DNA of 64,000 bases from a bacterium (GTDB lineage Bacteria > Vulcanimicrobiota > Vulcanimicrobiia > Vulcanimicrobiales > Vulcanimicrobiaceae): the NCBI GenBank assembly GCA_028869385.1, contig JAGWSR010000066.1, positions 1 to 64,000 of the forward strand, in the 5' to 3' direction. This document shows, one piece after another, positions 15,688 through 23,541 of this stretch. The translations under genes and the position numbers were made by a program. The notes under the pieces were generated by a model. It had not been told where the DNA came from, ran no database searches, and saw nothing but the letters and a program-made list of their open reading frames with translations. How positions within the stretch are numbered: position 1 is the stretch's first letter; each line of letters starts with the position of its first letter.

Positions 15688-17066
15688 GCAGGATCCTGAT
15701 CCGAATCTCGGCTGCGGATCACGCGAAGCTCATGCGGCACCTTTTTCCAGGTGACGCGCTCGAACACGCCGCGGTAATGGCCGCGTCAGCGATCAATCAC
15801 GGGGATAAACGCATACTTCTCGTTCGCGAGGTTTTTCTCGCCAAAGACGGCGTGGATCATCTCGTGGGCCCCGCAGGCAAGCTCGTACTCGCCGCTCCAT
15901 TCGTCACTGAGAAGGCCGACTATTGTGCTGAGAATGGTCTCGTCTATCTCTCCGTACACAATCACGCCGGTACTGATCAGGTTAGCTTTTCCGCGACGGA
16001 TATTAGGGCTCATGAGCAACTCTATCCGACCCTTCTGCAGATCACGAACCAACCGGTCGGAGGACTCGTCTTCGCGAAGGCGGCTGTCGCTGGCGACATT
16101 TGGTCACCAGCAGAGCCGCGAGTCCCGCTCACTTCATACGTCGTGGCTTCACTTGCGCGTACTGAGCTCCGCGGCTCCCCTCGACGGGCCGCCGGAGTTG
16201 ATTCGACCCGTCACCGCCAAGTGCTGTTCCTCGGAGAGCGTGGACAAGCATTGCTGCGAGAACTCAAGGTCGGCGTGATCGGGGCCGGTGGTGCCGGCTC
16301 AATCATTGTCGAGTTGCTCGCCCGACTCGGGGTCGGAAACGTCGTCGTCGTCGATCCTGATCGCATTGAGGAGTCTAACTTCTCTCGTGTCCTCGGCAGC
16401 CGGAAACGTGACTACCGCCCGTTCTTTTGGAGTAAGCCGGCTAGAAAAGTGGATATCTCGAAGCGCGCTTACATAAATGCGAATCCTCGGGGCGCGATCG
16501 AATGTATCTACGACGATTTCCGCCGGCCATCAGTCGTAGCCCGCTTCATAGATTGCGACTATCTCGTGCTCGCAGCCGATCCTCCAAGCGTAAAGCTCCT
16601 CTTTAATCAGATATGCTTCCAGTATCTGATCCCCGGAGTCGCCGTCGGAGCGCGTGTCTTGGTTGAGCGGAACAGCGGTGATGTTTCCCAGGCGACAAGC
16701 AGCGTACGTCTTGTCGGTCCCGGTAGTGCATGTCTCTGGTGCAATGGCTTTATTACGCCAGGGATGCTTGCAGAAGAGGCCGCGGCGCCGCAGCAACGTA
16801 ACGCTCAGCGTTATATCGATGACCGCGATGTTCATGCCCCGAGTGTCGTGACTCTCAATGCTCAAGCAGCAAGCCACGCGATGAATCTGCTTCTGTTTGG
16901 CATGACTGGCATAGGACAACCACCGAACCACGCGTTCACCGTATTTGACGCTCTCGATTCATCCGTGAAAGAGATGAGGGCGACTCCATCTCGTTTGAAT
17001 TGCCCGAACTGCATGGGGCGTCACTCGCGCGGATCCAGCATTCCCCTGACGACGATTGCACGCTGA
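15684..17066 (+). CDS. JAMM protease-E1 (ThiF) fusion
   Basis: Protein of 460 residues. The N-terminal 145 form a JAB/JAMM isopeptidase: Glu27, then His92-x-His94 (VHNHAG), Ser103 and Asp106. The spacing between the second His and Ser is eight, one more than canonical. The C-terminal part is a ThiF/E1 adenylyltransferase with GAGGAG (200-205), an acidic strand end (VVVDPDRIEESNFSR, Asp224, Asn232, Arg235), Asp299, and two CxxC pairs (CLWC 350-353; CPNC 440-443) for zinc. It would adenylate the ubiquitin-like protein and, through JAMM, mature or deconjugate it. No catalytic cysteine could be assigned with certainty. ATG 15684 overlaps the E2-like stop. Confidence 0.88.
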   Translation: MSRILIRISAADHAKLMRHLFPGDALEHAAVMAASAINHGDKRILLVREVFLAKDGVDHLVGPAGKLVLAAPFVTEKADYCAENGLVYLSVHNHAGTDQVSFSATDIRAHEQLYPTLLQITNQPVGGLVFAKAAVAGDIWSPAEPRVPLTSYVVASLARTELRGSPRRAAGVDSTRHRQVLFLGERGQALLRELKVGVIGAGGAGSIIVELLARLGVGNVVVVDPDRIEESNFSRVLGSRKRDYRPFFWSKPARKVDISKRAYINANPRGAIECIYDDFRRPSVVARFIDCDYLVLAADPPSVKLLFNQICFQYLIPGVAVGARVLVERNSGDVSQATSSVRLVGPGSACLWCNGFITPGMLAEEAAAPQQRNAQRYIDDRDVHAPSVVTLNAQAASHAMNLLLFGMTGIGQPPNHAFTVFDALDSSVKEMRATPSRLNCPNCMGRHSRGSSIPLTTIAR

Positions 17067-17082
17067 AGGAGCCAACGGCACA

Positions 17083-17475
17083 ATGACCCAGATCAGCTTG
17101 GAGCAACGGATAGAGATCGCGAGCCGGCTCGCGGAGGCCACGCGTCAACTTGCATTGAGCGGCAGAATCCTGCTCTTCTCCACCATTTCTTCCCTCGCCA
17201 TTGGCTGCGTGATCCTCGCTGCGAGCATACTCGCCGCGGTCCATGCAAGCAAAGCAGCGGATGAGCACATTGCACGTGCAAACACCGAACTTATCGGACT
17301 TCAAAGGACTATCACAAGCCTAAGCAATGACGCACGCCGCCTCGATCGCGGCGTTGGGCACGTACATTTGCTCGAGGACGGAAACGGGTACCTTGTATGG
17401 ATGACGCCCGGCTATGATCTCCGTAAGGTTCCTTGCAGGAACGATTGCTACCGCATCGATGAGGCGTCGCGATGA
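17083..17475 (+). CDS. One-TM protein of ubiquitin-like operon
   Basis: Protein of 130 residues with a short N-terminal helix, one strong transmembrane segment at about 30-50 (LLFSTISSLAIGCVILAASI), a following coiled helix (HIARANTELIGLQRTITSLS) and a C-terminal region with a CRNDC pair. GAAGGAG lies at 17065-17071, 16 bp after the E1 stop. It overlaps the next gene by 4 bp. No family was recognised. Its place in the operon suggests a membrane anchor or effector, a role not obvious in other multi-ubiquitin loci. Confidence 0.6.
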   Translation: MTQISLEQRIEIASRLAEATRQLALSGRILLFSTISSLAIGCVILAASILAAVHASKAADEHIARANTELIGLQRTITSLSNDARRLDRGVGHVHLLEDGNGYLVWMTPGYDLRKVPCRNDCYRIDEASR

Positions 17476-18941
17476 TGACCTTGGCCAAAGCAAATGCTCG
17501 TTTTTCGGCAAAGGTCAACGAGATCAATAGCATCACGAAATCAGCTCTCGATCTAGCCGTAACAAACGCACAGGCTTTACTCGGTCGCTTGCATCCCGCA
17601 GACACGTCTTGGCTCACCAAGTGGGCTTTAGGCAAAGAGCTAAGTTTCATTGAGGAAACGGAACGTCTCGCGCACGAAAATCTTGAAAGGGCGCGCACCC
17701 AACTATCAGAGTGGAATGCCCTATCACCGAAGGAACAATCCTTACGTGTTGATGAGCAAGCCGCTACGGCGCTTCGCATTGAGAGTCCGGAGGTTATGCA
17801 AACTCTCGATGAATACCACCGTGGACGAAAGGCCCTGCTTGCGGCAGCAAAATCGATTTCGACGAAGTTTAGCGAGCCGCATGAAGCGTTCTTGAGCGGC
17901 CATCTGGAGGCATCGCTCTTCCCCGATGTCTTCACTGATGATGACGGGGCCGAGTATCGTCGCCTCTACGTCGAGCCTCCTGCGGGCCTTGGGCAGTATT
18001 TCGTAACGCCCAATTCAGCTACGTTTCCTGATGGTTCCGGGACGGGTGTCGCCCGGCTTAATGAGACCAATGGCTTTGGTTCAATTTGGCGTGATGATTC
18101 CTTCCAGTTTGTGTATGGCGAAAATGCTTACGAGCCTGCGAGCAAGGCTGAGTCGGCGTTAAACGCTCGCTTTTCTGAGGTTATCAGGCAGCGCGCGCAA
18201 CGGCTAGATCAATGGCAAGAGAATCTCATTTCAGCCGATATCATCGATGTCTTTGAGAAGCATTCTAGCTTTGTCATCTCTGTCAATGGGATGATTTACC
18301 ATGTCGTACTTACTGTTTTCAAGCAGCAGCATAAAGCTGAATCGTTGCACGGCGACCTCTGCGTCGTGGTGGAATCGCGCAGCGACGAGCAAAACGTGAT
18401 TGGTGCAGCGTATATGGAAGCCAAGAAAGTGGATCTAGTGTCTAAGCGCTTTCGGGCTATTAAGAAGGCTCAGCTCGACCGAATTGCCGAGAACACATTG
18501 AATCCCAAGCTGTTGCTATATTCTCCGGCGCCGCTTTCCTCGGACTGGTGGGCAGCGACGCTGGATCTCCAAGACTACCGCTCGCAGGCAGCGTTGGCAC
18601 GCGATGCGACCTTGGGTCTCAACGGCCGACCTCTTGGTACGCAATTCGTACGGCGATACTTTATCGGTAAAGATTTGGATACTCGGAAAGCAGCAGTGAC
18701 CGACGCAGTACGCGTGGCCGCGAAGTGTACGCGCGGACTTTACGTCTCGATTGGAGTCGCAGGAAGTGAGTTGCGGTCCCAGGAGCTGTGCCTGCAAATA
18801 CCCCCAAGAGTGCGATACTTGATGGCGCAGGCTTTTGGAGAAAGACTAGAGCCTTCACTTGAGAGGGAGTTTCGGCGCGATTTGCCCGGCCGTGGCCGTA
18901 GTGGCCGCAGTGGTCGAGATTACGGTGGGCTCGAGCTCTAG
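17472..18941 (+). CDS. Unknown 489-aa protein of ubiquitin-like operon
   Basis: Large cytosolic protein of 489 residues with no recognised domain. The first 140 residues are helical (coiled stretch FIEETERLAHENLERARTQL). The middle has mixed alpha/beta sequence (HSSFVISVNGMIYHVVLTVF; GDLCVVVESRSDEQNVIGAA). The end is Arg/Gly-rich (PGRGRSGRSGRDYGGLEL). It starts at ATGATG overlapping the TM protein stop, so it is the last cistron of the five-gene operon. It could be the conjugation target, an E3-like adaptor or the effector. The base composition matches the rest of the island. Confidence 0.65.
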   Translation: MMTLAKANARFSAKVNEINSITKSALDLAVTNAQALLGRLHPADTSWLTKWALGKELSFIEETERLAHENLERARTQLSEWNALSPKEQSLRVDEQAATALRIESPEVMQTLDEYHRGRKALLAAAKSISTKFSEPHEAFLSGHLEASLFPDVFTDDDGAEYRRLYVEPPAGLGQYFVTPNSATFPDGSGTGVARLNETNGFGSIWRDDSFQFVYGENAYEPASKAESALNARFSEVIRQRAQRLDQWQENLISADIIDVFEKHSSFVISVNGMIYHVVLTVFKQQHKAESLHGDLCVVVESRSDEQNVIGAAYMEAKKVDLVSKRFRAIKKAQLDRIAENTLNPKLLLYSPAPLSSDWWAATLDLQDYRSQAALARDATLGLNGRPLGTQFVRRYFIGKDLDTRKAAVTDAVRVAAKCTRGLYVSIGVAGSELRSQELCLQIPPRVRYLMAQAFGERLEPSLEREFRRDLPGRGRSGRSGRDYGGLEL

Positions 18942-18965
18942 CCGTTCCCTTTGTTTTGGGGAAGA

Positions 18966-18993
18966 GGGCTCCCGCAAGATGTTGCGGGAGCCC
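18966..18993. terminator. Strong hairpin between convergent genes
   Basis: A perfect 12-bp stem with a 4-base loop (GGGCTCCCGCAA, GATG, TTGCGGGAGCCC) lies between the end of the ubiquitin-like operon and the end of the transposase gene. There is no T-run on the plus strand; on the minus strand TCTTCCCC follows. It may work as a bidirectional terminator or protect the IS from read-through. Confidence 0.5.
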
Positions 18994-20321
18994 CGATACT
19001 AGGCAGCGCTACCAGCATCACCGCGGAAAAATCTTGGCATTATGCCGAGTTCTGCTGTCGCCATCACGAGACACTGAAGGTTGTGGCAAAGGACCTTTGC
19101 CAAGAGTTCGTTGATTTGACCATGCTTTGATCTTGCCGCTACGCGGTCGCCGAATTGCTGCTTGATCATAAACATCACCGTCTCGACATTCGACCTTTGG
19201 TGATAGCGGCTGAGTACGTCGGGGTCTTCTGCTCTGAACGCGTGAAACATTTGCTCCATAAATCTGTTCCCTCGCCCCGTCATTCCATCTTTAGGCGGGA
19301 TGAGAGGAACCAGCCCGAGCTTCGTCAGGACGTCGTAATTCGGCTTTCCGGTGTATGCCTTGTCGGCAACGACATCGCACAGTTGAACTCTCTTCATCGA
19401 GCCCCGGATCAAGCCTGGGAGCTGAGCGGTGTCTGCGCCATCGCTTTCGGTGACGACCGCGTCTGTGACGATGTGAGTCGCGGTATCGACTGCGATATGT
19501 AGCTTGATGTAATCCCGTTTGCGAGTGCGATGAAAGCGCACATCATACCATGTTGAGGAAGTGGAGGTTGTAAATCCACTAGAGTCGACAGCGATCGTGC
19601 GTTGGCCGAGATTTGCAAGGGGCGAGGAGCTCTCTCGGATCAGTTCTCTTAGGATAGCTCCGACTGCTGGGCGGCGCATGAAAGCCGACAGCGTGTTGAA
19701 GTGATAGCGCCGCGAAACACGCTGCGTCGTTACCCAGCGCTGCAGCACATCACCACAAAAATCGCGCCCTGATTCTCTGACGTAGACGCGCATGACACTC
19801 GCAAATAGAAGCTCCGAGATCGGCGCCGGCGGATGGCCACGCGTGGGATCTGGGTCTTCGATGACGCTTGCTAGCTGGAGTAAGAGTTCGGCTGCGCAGC
19901 TCTCGACCCAAGGCTTCGTCGCGTTATAGGTTTCCCAGTCACGCTTCCGCGGGAGCCCGTTCTGAGGAACGTCTGGCAGGTTGTCCTCATGACCTTCGAA
20001 GTACTCGACTGCGAAGATGTGTTTGCAGGGCTCGCGGCGATCGGCGAAGTCCGCACAATTGCACACAAACCGTCCTAAAACGTATCGGACGGTATAATAC
20101 GCGCCGTCTACGCTTTGAGACGTCACACTCCATTCTTTTCGTCGCGATGCTTTGCGAACGCCCTGACTTAAATAAATCTGGTATCCACGTTGCCGACGCG
20201 TGACTACGGCGCGCCCTGTCGTTTCTTCACGCGCAGAGTTATCGTTTCCCCAAGGAAACGAGAGTTGATTGTCGTCCATGGAAATGGGCTCCTAGGCCCT
20301 CGACTCCCGCACTTCGGCGTG
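18983..20321 (-). mobile_element. IS with SWIM-DDE transposase, ends approximate
   Basis: The transposase gene is flanked by TGCGGGAG at 18983-18990 and its inverse CTCCCGCA at 20314-20321, each followed inward by a CTAGG. These are the best candidates for terminal repeats, but they are short, the left one sits in the hairpin, and I found no target duplication. Boundaries are therefore tentative. Confidence 0.4.
18999..20279 (-). CDS. DDE transposase with N-terminal SWIM zinc finger
   Basis: Transposase of 426 residues. The SWIM finger FVCNCADFADRREPCKHI (Cys73, Cys75, Cys85, His87) precedes a DDE_Tnp_1-like catalytic core with Asp232 (TIAVDSSGF), Asp306 (DVVADKAYTG) and Glu366 (RSNVETVMFMIK). 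The frame is intact from ATG to stop, so the element may be active. A SWIM finger at the N-terminus of an IS5/IS4-like transposase is a recognised but less common layout. It lies inside the comM island and is probably a later arrival. Confidence 0.85.
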   Translation of the reverse strand: MDDNQLSFPWGNDNSAREETTGRAVVTRRQRGYQIYLSQGVRKASRRKEWSVTSQSVDGAYYTVRYVLGRFVCNCADFADRREPCKHIFAVEYFEGHEDNLPDVPQNGLPRKRDWETYNATKPWVESCAAELLLQLASVIEDPDPTRGHPPAPISELLFASVMRVYVRESGRDFCGDVLQRWVTTQRVSRRYHFNTLSAFMRRPAVGAILRELIRESSSPLANLGQRTIAVDSSGFTTSTSSTWYDVRFHRTRKRDYIKLHIAVDTATHIVTDAVVTESDGADTAQLPGLIRGSMKRVQLCDVVADKAYTGKPNYDVLTKLGLVPLIPPKDGMTGRGNRFMEQMFHAFRAEDPDVLSRYHQRSNVETVMFMIKQQFGDRVAARSKHGQINELLAKVLCHNLQCLVMATAELGIMPRFFRGDAGSAA

Positions 20322-20425
20322 GTATCATCGGGGCAGCGAATCGCGTCGGTGTGCGGATCAAAGCGAGCCGAAGCGATGAGTGAAATTGGCCCCCGAGATG
20401 GAGACGTCGTCGGGGGCTTTTGTTT
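20310..20425 (+). ncRNA. Putative small RNA with promoter and terminator
   Basis: TCGACT (20310-20315) and TATCAT (20333-20338) with 17-bp spacing form a fair promoter. About 80 bp later there is a clear intrinsic terminator (GCCCCCGA at 20389-20396, TCGGGGGC at 20410-20417, then TTTTGTTT). No plus-strand gene with a usable start lies between, so a short untranslated transcript of about 80 nt is the simplest reading. It could regulate the adjacent transposase or HTH genes. An IS-derived outward terminator is the alternative. Confidence 0.35.
20389..20425 (+). terminator. Intrinsic terminator
   Basis: 8-bp GC stem GCCCCCGA/TCGGGGGC with a 13-nt loop, followed by TTTTGTTT on the plus strand. 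No plus-strand coding gene ends here. Confidence 0.65.
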
Positions 20426-20447
20426 GCTCCGACGCCCCCCTGTTGGA

Positions 20448-20672
20448 CTACATATCGCCCCCGAGGCTGCAGCCGGCAAGAAGGCGTTCCAACGGCTGCC
20501 GGAGGATGCGCCACCTGCGGCCAAACCTTAGCGCTGGGATCTGCCCCTGCTGGGCCGCCCGGCGCGCCGCGCCGATAGAGACGCCCAAGAGCGCCGCGGC
20601 ATCGCCGAGCGAGAGCGTGCCGCAGACTAGCGCAGCGTGCTCGTCAGAAAAGCCAGGGAGACGATCGGTCAC
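20448..20672 (-). CDS. Excisionase-like HTH protein
   Basis: Protein of 74 residues with a MerR/excisionase-type helix-turn-helix: LSLGDAAALLGVSIGAARRA followed by the wing segment IPALRFGRRWRILRQPLERLL. It overlaps the upstream HTH gene by ATGA, so both are made from one message. Such proteins act as recombination directionality factors or as small regulators. No integrase was found near it. Confidence 0.7.
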   Translation of the reverse strand: MTDRLPGFSDEHAALVCGTLSLGDAAALLGVSIGAARRAAQQGQIPALRFGRRWRILRQPLERLLAGCSLGGDM

Positions 20673-20899
20673 GCGGCGCCACCAGGAGCCGTGAGCTTCA
20701 GCTTGGACTCGAAGGGTCCACGAAGGACGTAGACGGTCCTACCGACCTTAATCGCGTCGATCTGGCCGTCGGCAATCGCCTTGCGCACGACCCGCCGGGA
20801 GGTGCCTATGAGGGCAGCAGCTTCGTCGAGGGTGAGCACAGCTGGCCGTAGCGGCTCCGCTGCGTTCGGTAGCGATAGCAGCGAATGTGTATCCATCAT
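20669..20899 (-). CDS. Excisionase-like HTH protein
   Basis: Protein of about 76 residues from ATG 20899 (or 20896). The helix-turn-helix VLTLDEAAALIGTSRRVVRK and the wing IDAIKVGRTVYVLRGPFESK match the HTH_17/excisionase family. The longer frame to 20995 would run through an operator-like palindrome and is rejected. It is the first gene of a two-gene unit with 20448-20672. Confidence 0.7.
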   Translation of the reverse strand: MMDTHSLLSLPNAAEPLRPAVLTLDEAAALIGTSRRVVRKAIADGQIDAIKVGRTVYVLRGPFESKLKLTAPGGAA

Positions 20900-20955
20900 A
20901 GATCGAGAGTACGGGCGCGTGCTTAGCGGGTTCAAGTGGAACTTTAGGCAAATCC

Positions 20956-20994
20956 GGTTCTCATATGAGAAGGGTGTTCTCATCTCGGTTCTCA
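20956..20994. promoter_or_regulatory. GTTCTCA operator cluster
   Basis: A perfect 14-bp palindrome TTCTCATATGAGAA (20958-20971) is followed by two further direct copies of GTTCTCA (20975-20981, 20987-20993). The cluster lies between the divergent HTH genes, about 60 bp before 20899 and 35 bp before 21030, as expected of a shared operator or of excisionase binding arms. Confidence 0.55.
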
Positions 20995-21029
20995 CTTCGA
21001 GGACCCGCGAGCGCCGCCGGAGCTATCGT

Positions 21030-21797
21030 TTGGACGAAGCGGTAGACGATCCGGAGGAAGCTGCGAGGGAGCGGGCGACAACGATTCCGGAGAGCAATCG
21101 CGAGGTACTTGGCGAGCGAACGCGCCTCGCGTTGCGTCGCGTGCTGCTCGAGCATGGGATCACCGCTGGTCAGCTAGCACGTGCGATTCAGCGCAGCGAG
21201 CACGATCGCTATTACCGCTCGGTCCGAGCATATCTGAGCGAGCATGGACCTCAGCGGCCGAGAGCCGCTACAGCTTGGGCTCTTGGCGAAGCGCTTGCGC
21301 GACTCGGCGCCCGATGGAGCTCCGGCCTCTGGATGCTGCACGTATCCGGTCGCCTAGAATCGGTCATTGGCGTGGTGTCGGCGTACCTCAGCGACCCGAA
21401 CCCAGTAGCTGCGGAAGACCTTCGCCTGCTCTGGCGGCTGCTCTCATGCATTCAGGATCTTGATGGACCGGGAAGGCCGGCGTCTCCAGACTACATACGG
21501 CGATCGAGCGCAAGCCGAGAGCTTTGGCTGCACTTCGACCGCATCCGCCCACGACTCCAACGGGCGTTTTGGCGATGGAGCGATTCTAAGGACGCGGGCC
21601 GCATCCGCGAAGAGGATTCACTTGAAGCCGCATACTGGGTTGCAGCTTCGAGAAGCATTCCGCTCATGTTTCGGGAAACTGCCGTACACGCGCTACTTTC
21701 GATCACTTTCGCCGAACGGCTTCACCACGTGAGCAACGTGCGTGGAGCGCTGACGAACGACGGGGAGCTTATCGGGGCGCCGGCGCTCGATCACTGA
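21030..21797 (+). CDS. HTH-containing protein, unknown
   Basis: Protein of about 255 residues from TTG 21030, which has GGAG at 21019-21022. The frame is open further upstream but would cross the operator cluster. A Cro-like helix-turn-helix is suggested by LRRVLLEHGITAGQLARAIQ and the following helix RAATAWALGEALARLG. The rest is helical, rich in Arg and Trp, with no known family. It is divergent from the excisionase-like pair and overlaps the next, convergent gene by 29 bp. It is probably a regulator of the island. Confidence 0.55.
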   Translation: MDEAVDDPEEAARERATTIPESNREVLGERTRLALRRVLLEHGITAGQLARAIQRSEHDRYYRSVRAYLSEHGPQRPRAATAWALGEALARLGARWSSGLWMLHVSGRLESVIGVVSAYLSDPNPVAAEDLRLLWRLLSCIQDLDGPGRPASPDYIRRSSASRELWLHFDRIRPRLQRAFWRWSDSKDAGRIREEDSLEAAYWVAASRSIPLMFRETAVHALLSITFAERLHHVSNVRGALTNDGELIGAPALDH

Positions 21798-22437
21798 TCC
21801 TTCCTCGCTGGTATTGGATTAGGATCGACCGTACCAGACCGTTTAATGCCCGCCCCAGACCGCTCGCTGGTGCGATCCAGACGCGCCGGTCTCTTCCGCT
21901 GCGAACCGTCTTTATGAGGTTCGCCTTCTCGAAAGCGTTGACGATATAAACCACAGACTCGTAGCGAACCGCGGCGCTCTGCGAGACTTCACGGATACTG
22001 GATCCCGGAGCAACGCCCAGCGCGAGGATTACCTTCGTGCGAGCCTTCGATCCAAATAGCAGGTCTAGCGGTGGATCGCTTTGTGGTCGAATTCTAAGAT
22101 CGGGCCCGCCTTGCCGTTTCGTCGGTACATCGAAACGTGGCGAAGACCAGTATCGCGAAAGCGCTCCCAGAAACAACGCGAGCGCATCGTACGCAAGAAA
22201 GCGTTTATCGAGAGTCCAGTATGTCCGATGTCGCCCCTTTTTGATGACGACGCCCAGTCGCGAAAAATGCAGAAGTGCCCGCGCGACCCCTTTTTCATCA
22301 GCCTCGACGGCGCTGATCACTTGAACGGTTTGAAGTGGCCCATTCACGTACAGTGCGAGCAGGACGCGCTCACGTAGGCCGCGCCCAAAAATCAGCGGCA
22401 AGGCGGCCCGCCGGGCCGACAACGATCGCCTAGTCAC
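21769..22437 (-). CDS. Protein with two winged helices
   Basis: Protein of 222 residues starting at GTG. Two ArsR/MarR-like winged-helix domains are visible. The first is at about 18-75 (LLALYVNGPLQTVQVISAVE; then GVVIKKGRHRTYWTLD). The second is at about 130-200 (ARTKVILALGVAPGSSIREV; then ANLIKTVRSGRDRRVWIAP). They are joined by a linker with a hydrophobic patch. It is a likely DNA-binding regulator, convergent with the HTH protein before it. Target and ligand are unknown. Confidence 0.65.
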   Translation of the reverse strand: MTRRSLSARRAALPLIFGRGLRERVLLALYVNGPLQTVQVISAVEADEKGVARALLHFSRLGVVIKKGRHRTYWTLDKRFLAYDALALFLGALSRYWSSPRFDVPTKRQGGPDLRIRPQSDPPLDLLFGSKARTKVILALGVAPGSSIREVSQSAAVRYESVVYIVNAFEKANLIKTVRSGRDRRVWIAPASGLGRALNGLVRSILIQYQRGRISDRAPAPR

Positions 22438-22593
22438 GCGTCATGCCTAGCGCATGGGCGCCTGTGGCCACGGCGCCGGCGATGTCCCGGCGAGCAGCCT
22501 TGGAAAATGAGGCCAGCAAGACGGTCCATAAGAACTATTCGAAAGCACCTTCAGTGCGAGATCGCGAATCAAGCGAAAGGGAGGTCCTTAACT

Positions 22594-23181
22594 GTGCGAA
22601 GATACTCAATCTCGTTACTCCTCGCGCTCTGCGCGATCGTAGCGACAACTGCTCACACGAATGCGGATACGGGACCATCTCTTTCCGCAACCGATGCGTG
22701 GCTCCAAGCGAATCTTCCACAACTGACGTTTGGTGACGATGGCTATGAGCACGTGATGTCAGCTGCGACTTACTTGGCACACCGATGCACGCTTATTGTT
22801 CATCACAAGGTCGAATCGTCGCCCTCTAGTGCCGCCGATGAAACTACCAAGTATTATCGCATCACATTCAGGGGATACCCAGGCCGCTCCCTTGAGATTG
22901 GAAAGCCCTACTTTCACAAGGATAATTCGCCGAACCCGCTGGTAACGATGGCATACTCCGAAACCGTCGAGCTGAACCTGGCAAACATGGACCTTGCAAG
23001 TCTAAGAATCGTGCGGTTCACGCTTGACGGAAATCAGCCAGAAACAAGTGCAGCAATGCTAATGCTCTTTTCGCCTAAGGAGGTCGTCATATCTTCGACG
23101 GATCATGATATCGCCGCCCAAGGCCTTCACGCACTTAAGCATGCGGCTTTGCTTTGCGGGGCCAAGACGTCGCCGTTCTAA
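22594..23181 (+). CDS. Secreted protein, unknown
   Basis: Exported protein of 195 residues. The start GTG 22594 has GGGAGG upstream and places the signal peptide (VRRYSISLLLALCAIVATTA) at the N-terminus; the longer frame from 22507 would not. The mature part has a mixed alpha/beta sequence with two cysteines (HRCTLIV; LLCGAK) that may pair. No family was recognised. It lies alone in the right part of the island. Confidence 0.6.
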   Translation: MRRYSISLLLALCAIVATTAHTNADTGPSLSATDAWLQANLPQLTFGDDGYEHVMSAATYLAHRCTLIVHHKVESSPSSAADETTKYYRITFRGYPGRSLEIGKPYFHKDNSPNPLVTMAYSETVELNLANMDLASLRIVRFTLDGNQPETSAAMLMLFSPKEVVISSTDHDIAAQGLHALKHAALLCGAKTSPF

Positions 23182-23541
23182 CAACGTGTGCTCCCATGAC
23201 ATCGGCCAACTAATTTGCGCGAATTAGCCACGCGATCTTCGTTCTAAGGTCGAATCTTTCATATTCGAGAGGGTCGAGCCGGGCCTCCAGGCTCTCGCAT
23301 ACAAGTATGTAGAGCTCCACGTCGAACGCTTCCATAGCCTTGACGGTGCCCGATTATCCGACTAATGGGACATCGTGCCCCTGTGCGTCGCGCTGGCAAG
23401 CTGTGCGAGGAGACCATTGGCAGTTGCCTCTTTCTGTGTACGAAAGGCTCGCCGGGTATGCCCGTGCCACGCTCGGCCTTATAGCGATAACTGGCTCAAG
23501 ACACTAAACAGCACTACGGCATCATGTCGGGAAAGAGTGGC
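23182..23541. other. Gene-poor stretch
   Basis: Apart from the possible 41-codon frame on the minus strand, I see no gene, repeat or hairpin. A plus-strand frame at 23375-23575 has an Arg/Cys-rich translation without coding character. Confidence 0.4.
23210..23335 (-). CDS. Small 41-aa ORF, possible
   Basis: Small frame of 41 codons with an ATG start and a protein-like, amphipathic translation (MEAFDVELYILVCESLEARL, then an acidic/basic helix). A stop sits seven codons before the ATG and the ribosome site is poor. It could be a small protein or the remains of a larger gene. Confidence 0.35.
   Translation of the reverse strand: MEAFDVELYILVCESLEARLDPLEYERFDLRTKIAWLIRAN

Noticed and set aside
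18983-20321. The internal IS as the agent that moved the whole island
   Set aside because: Its putative ends (TGCGGGAG) do not match the island ends (GGCCTTGCACA).
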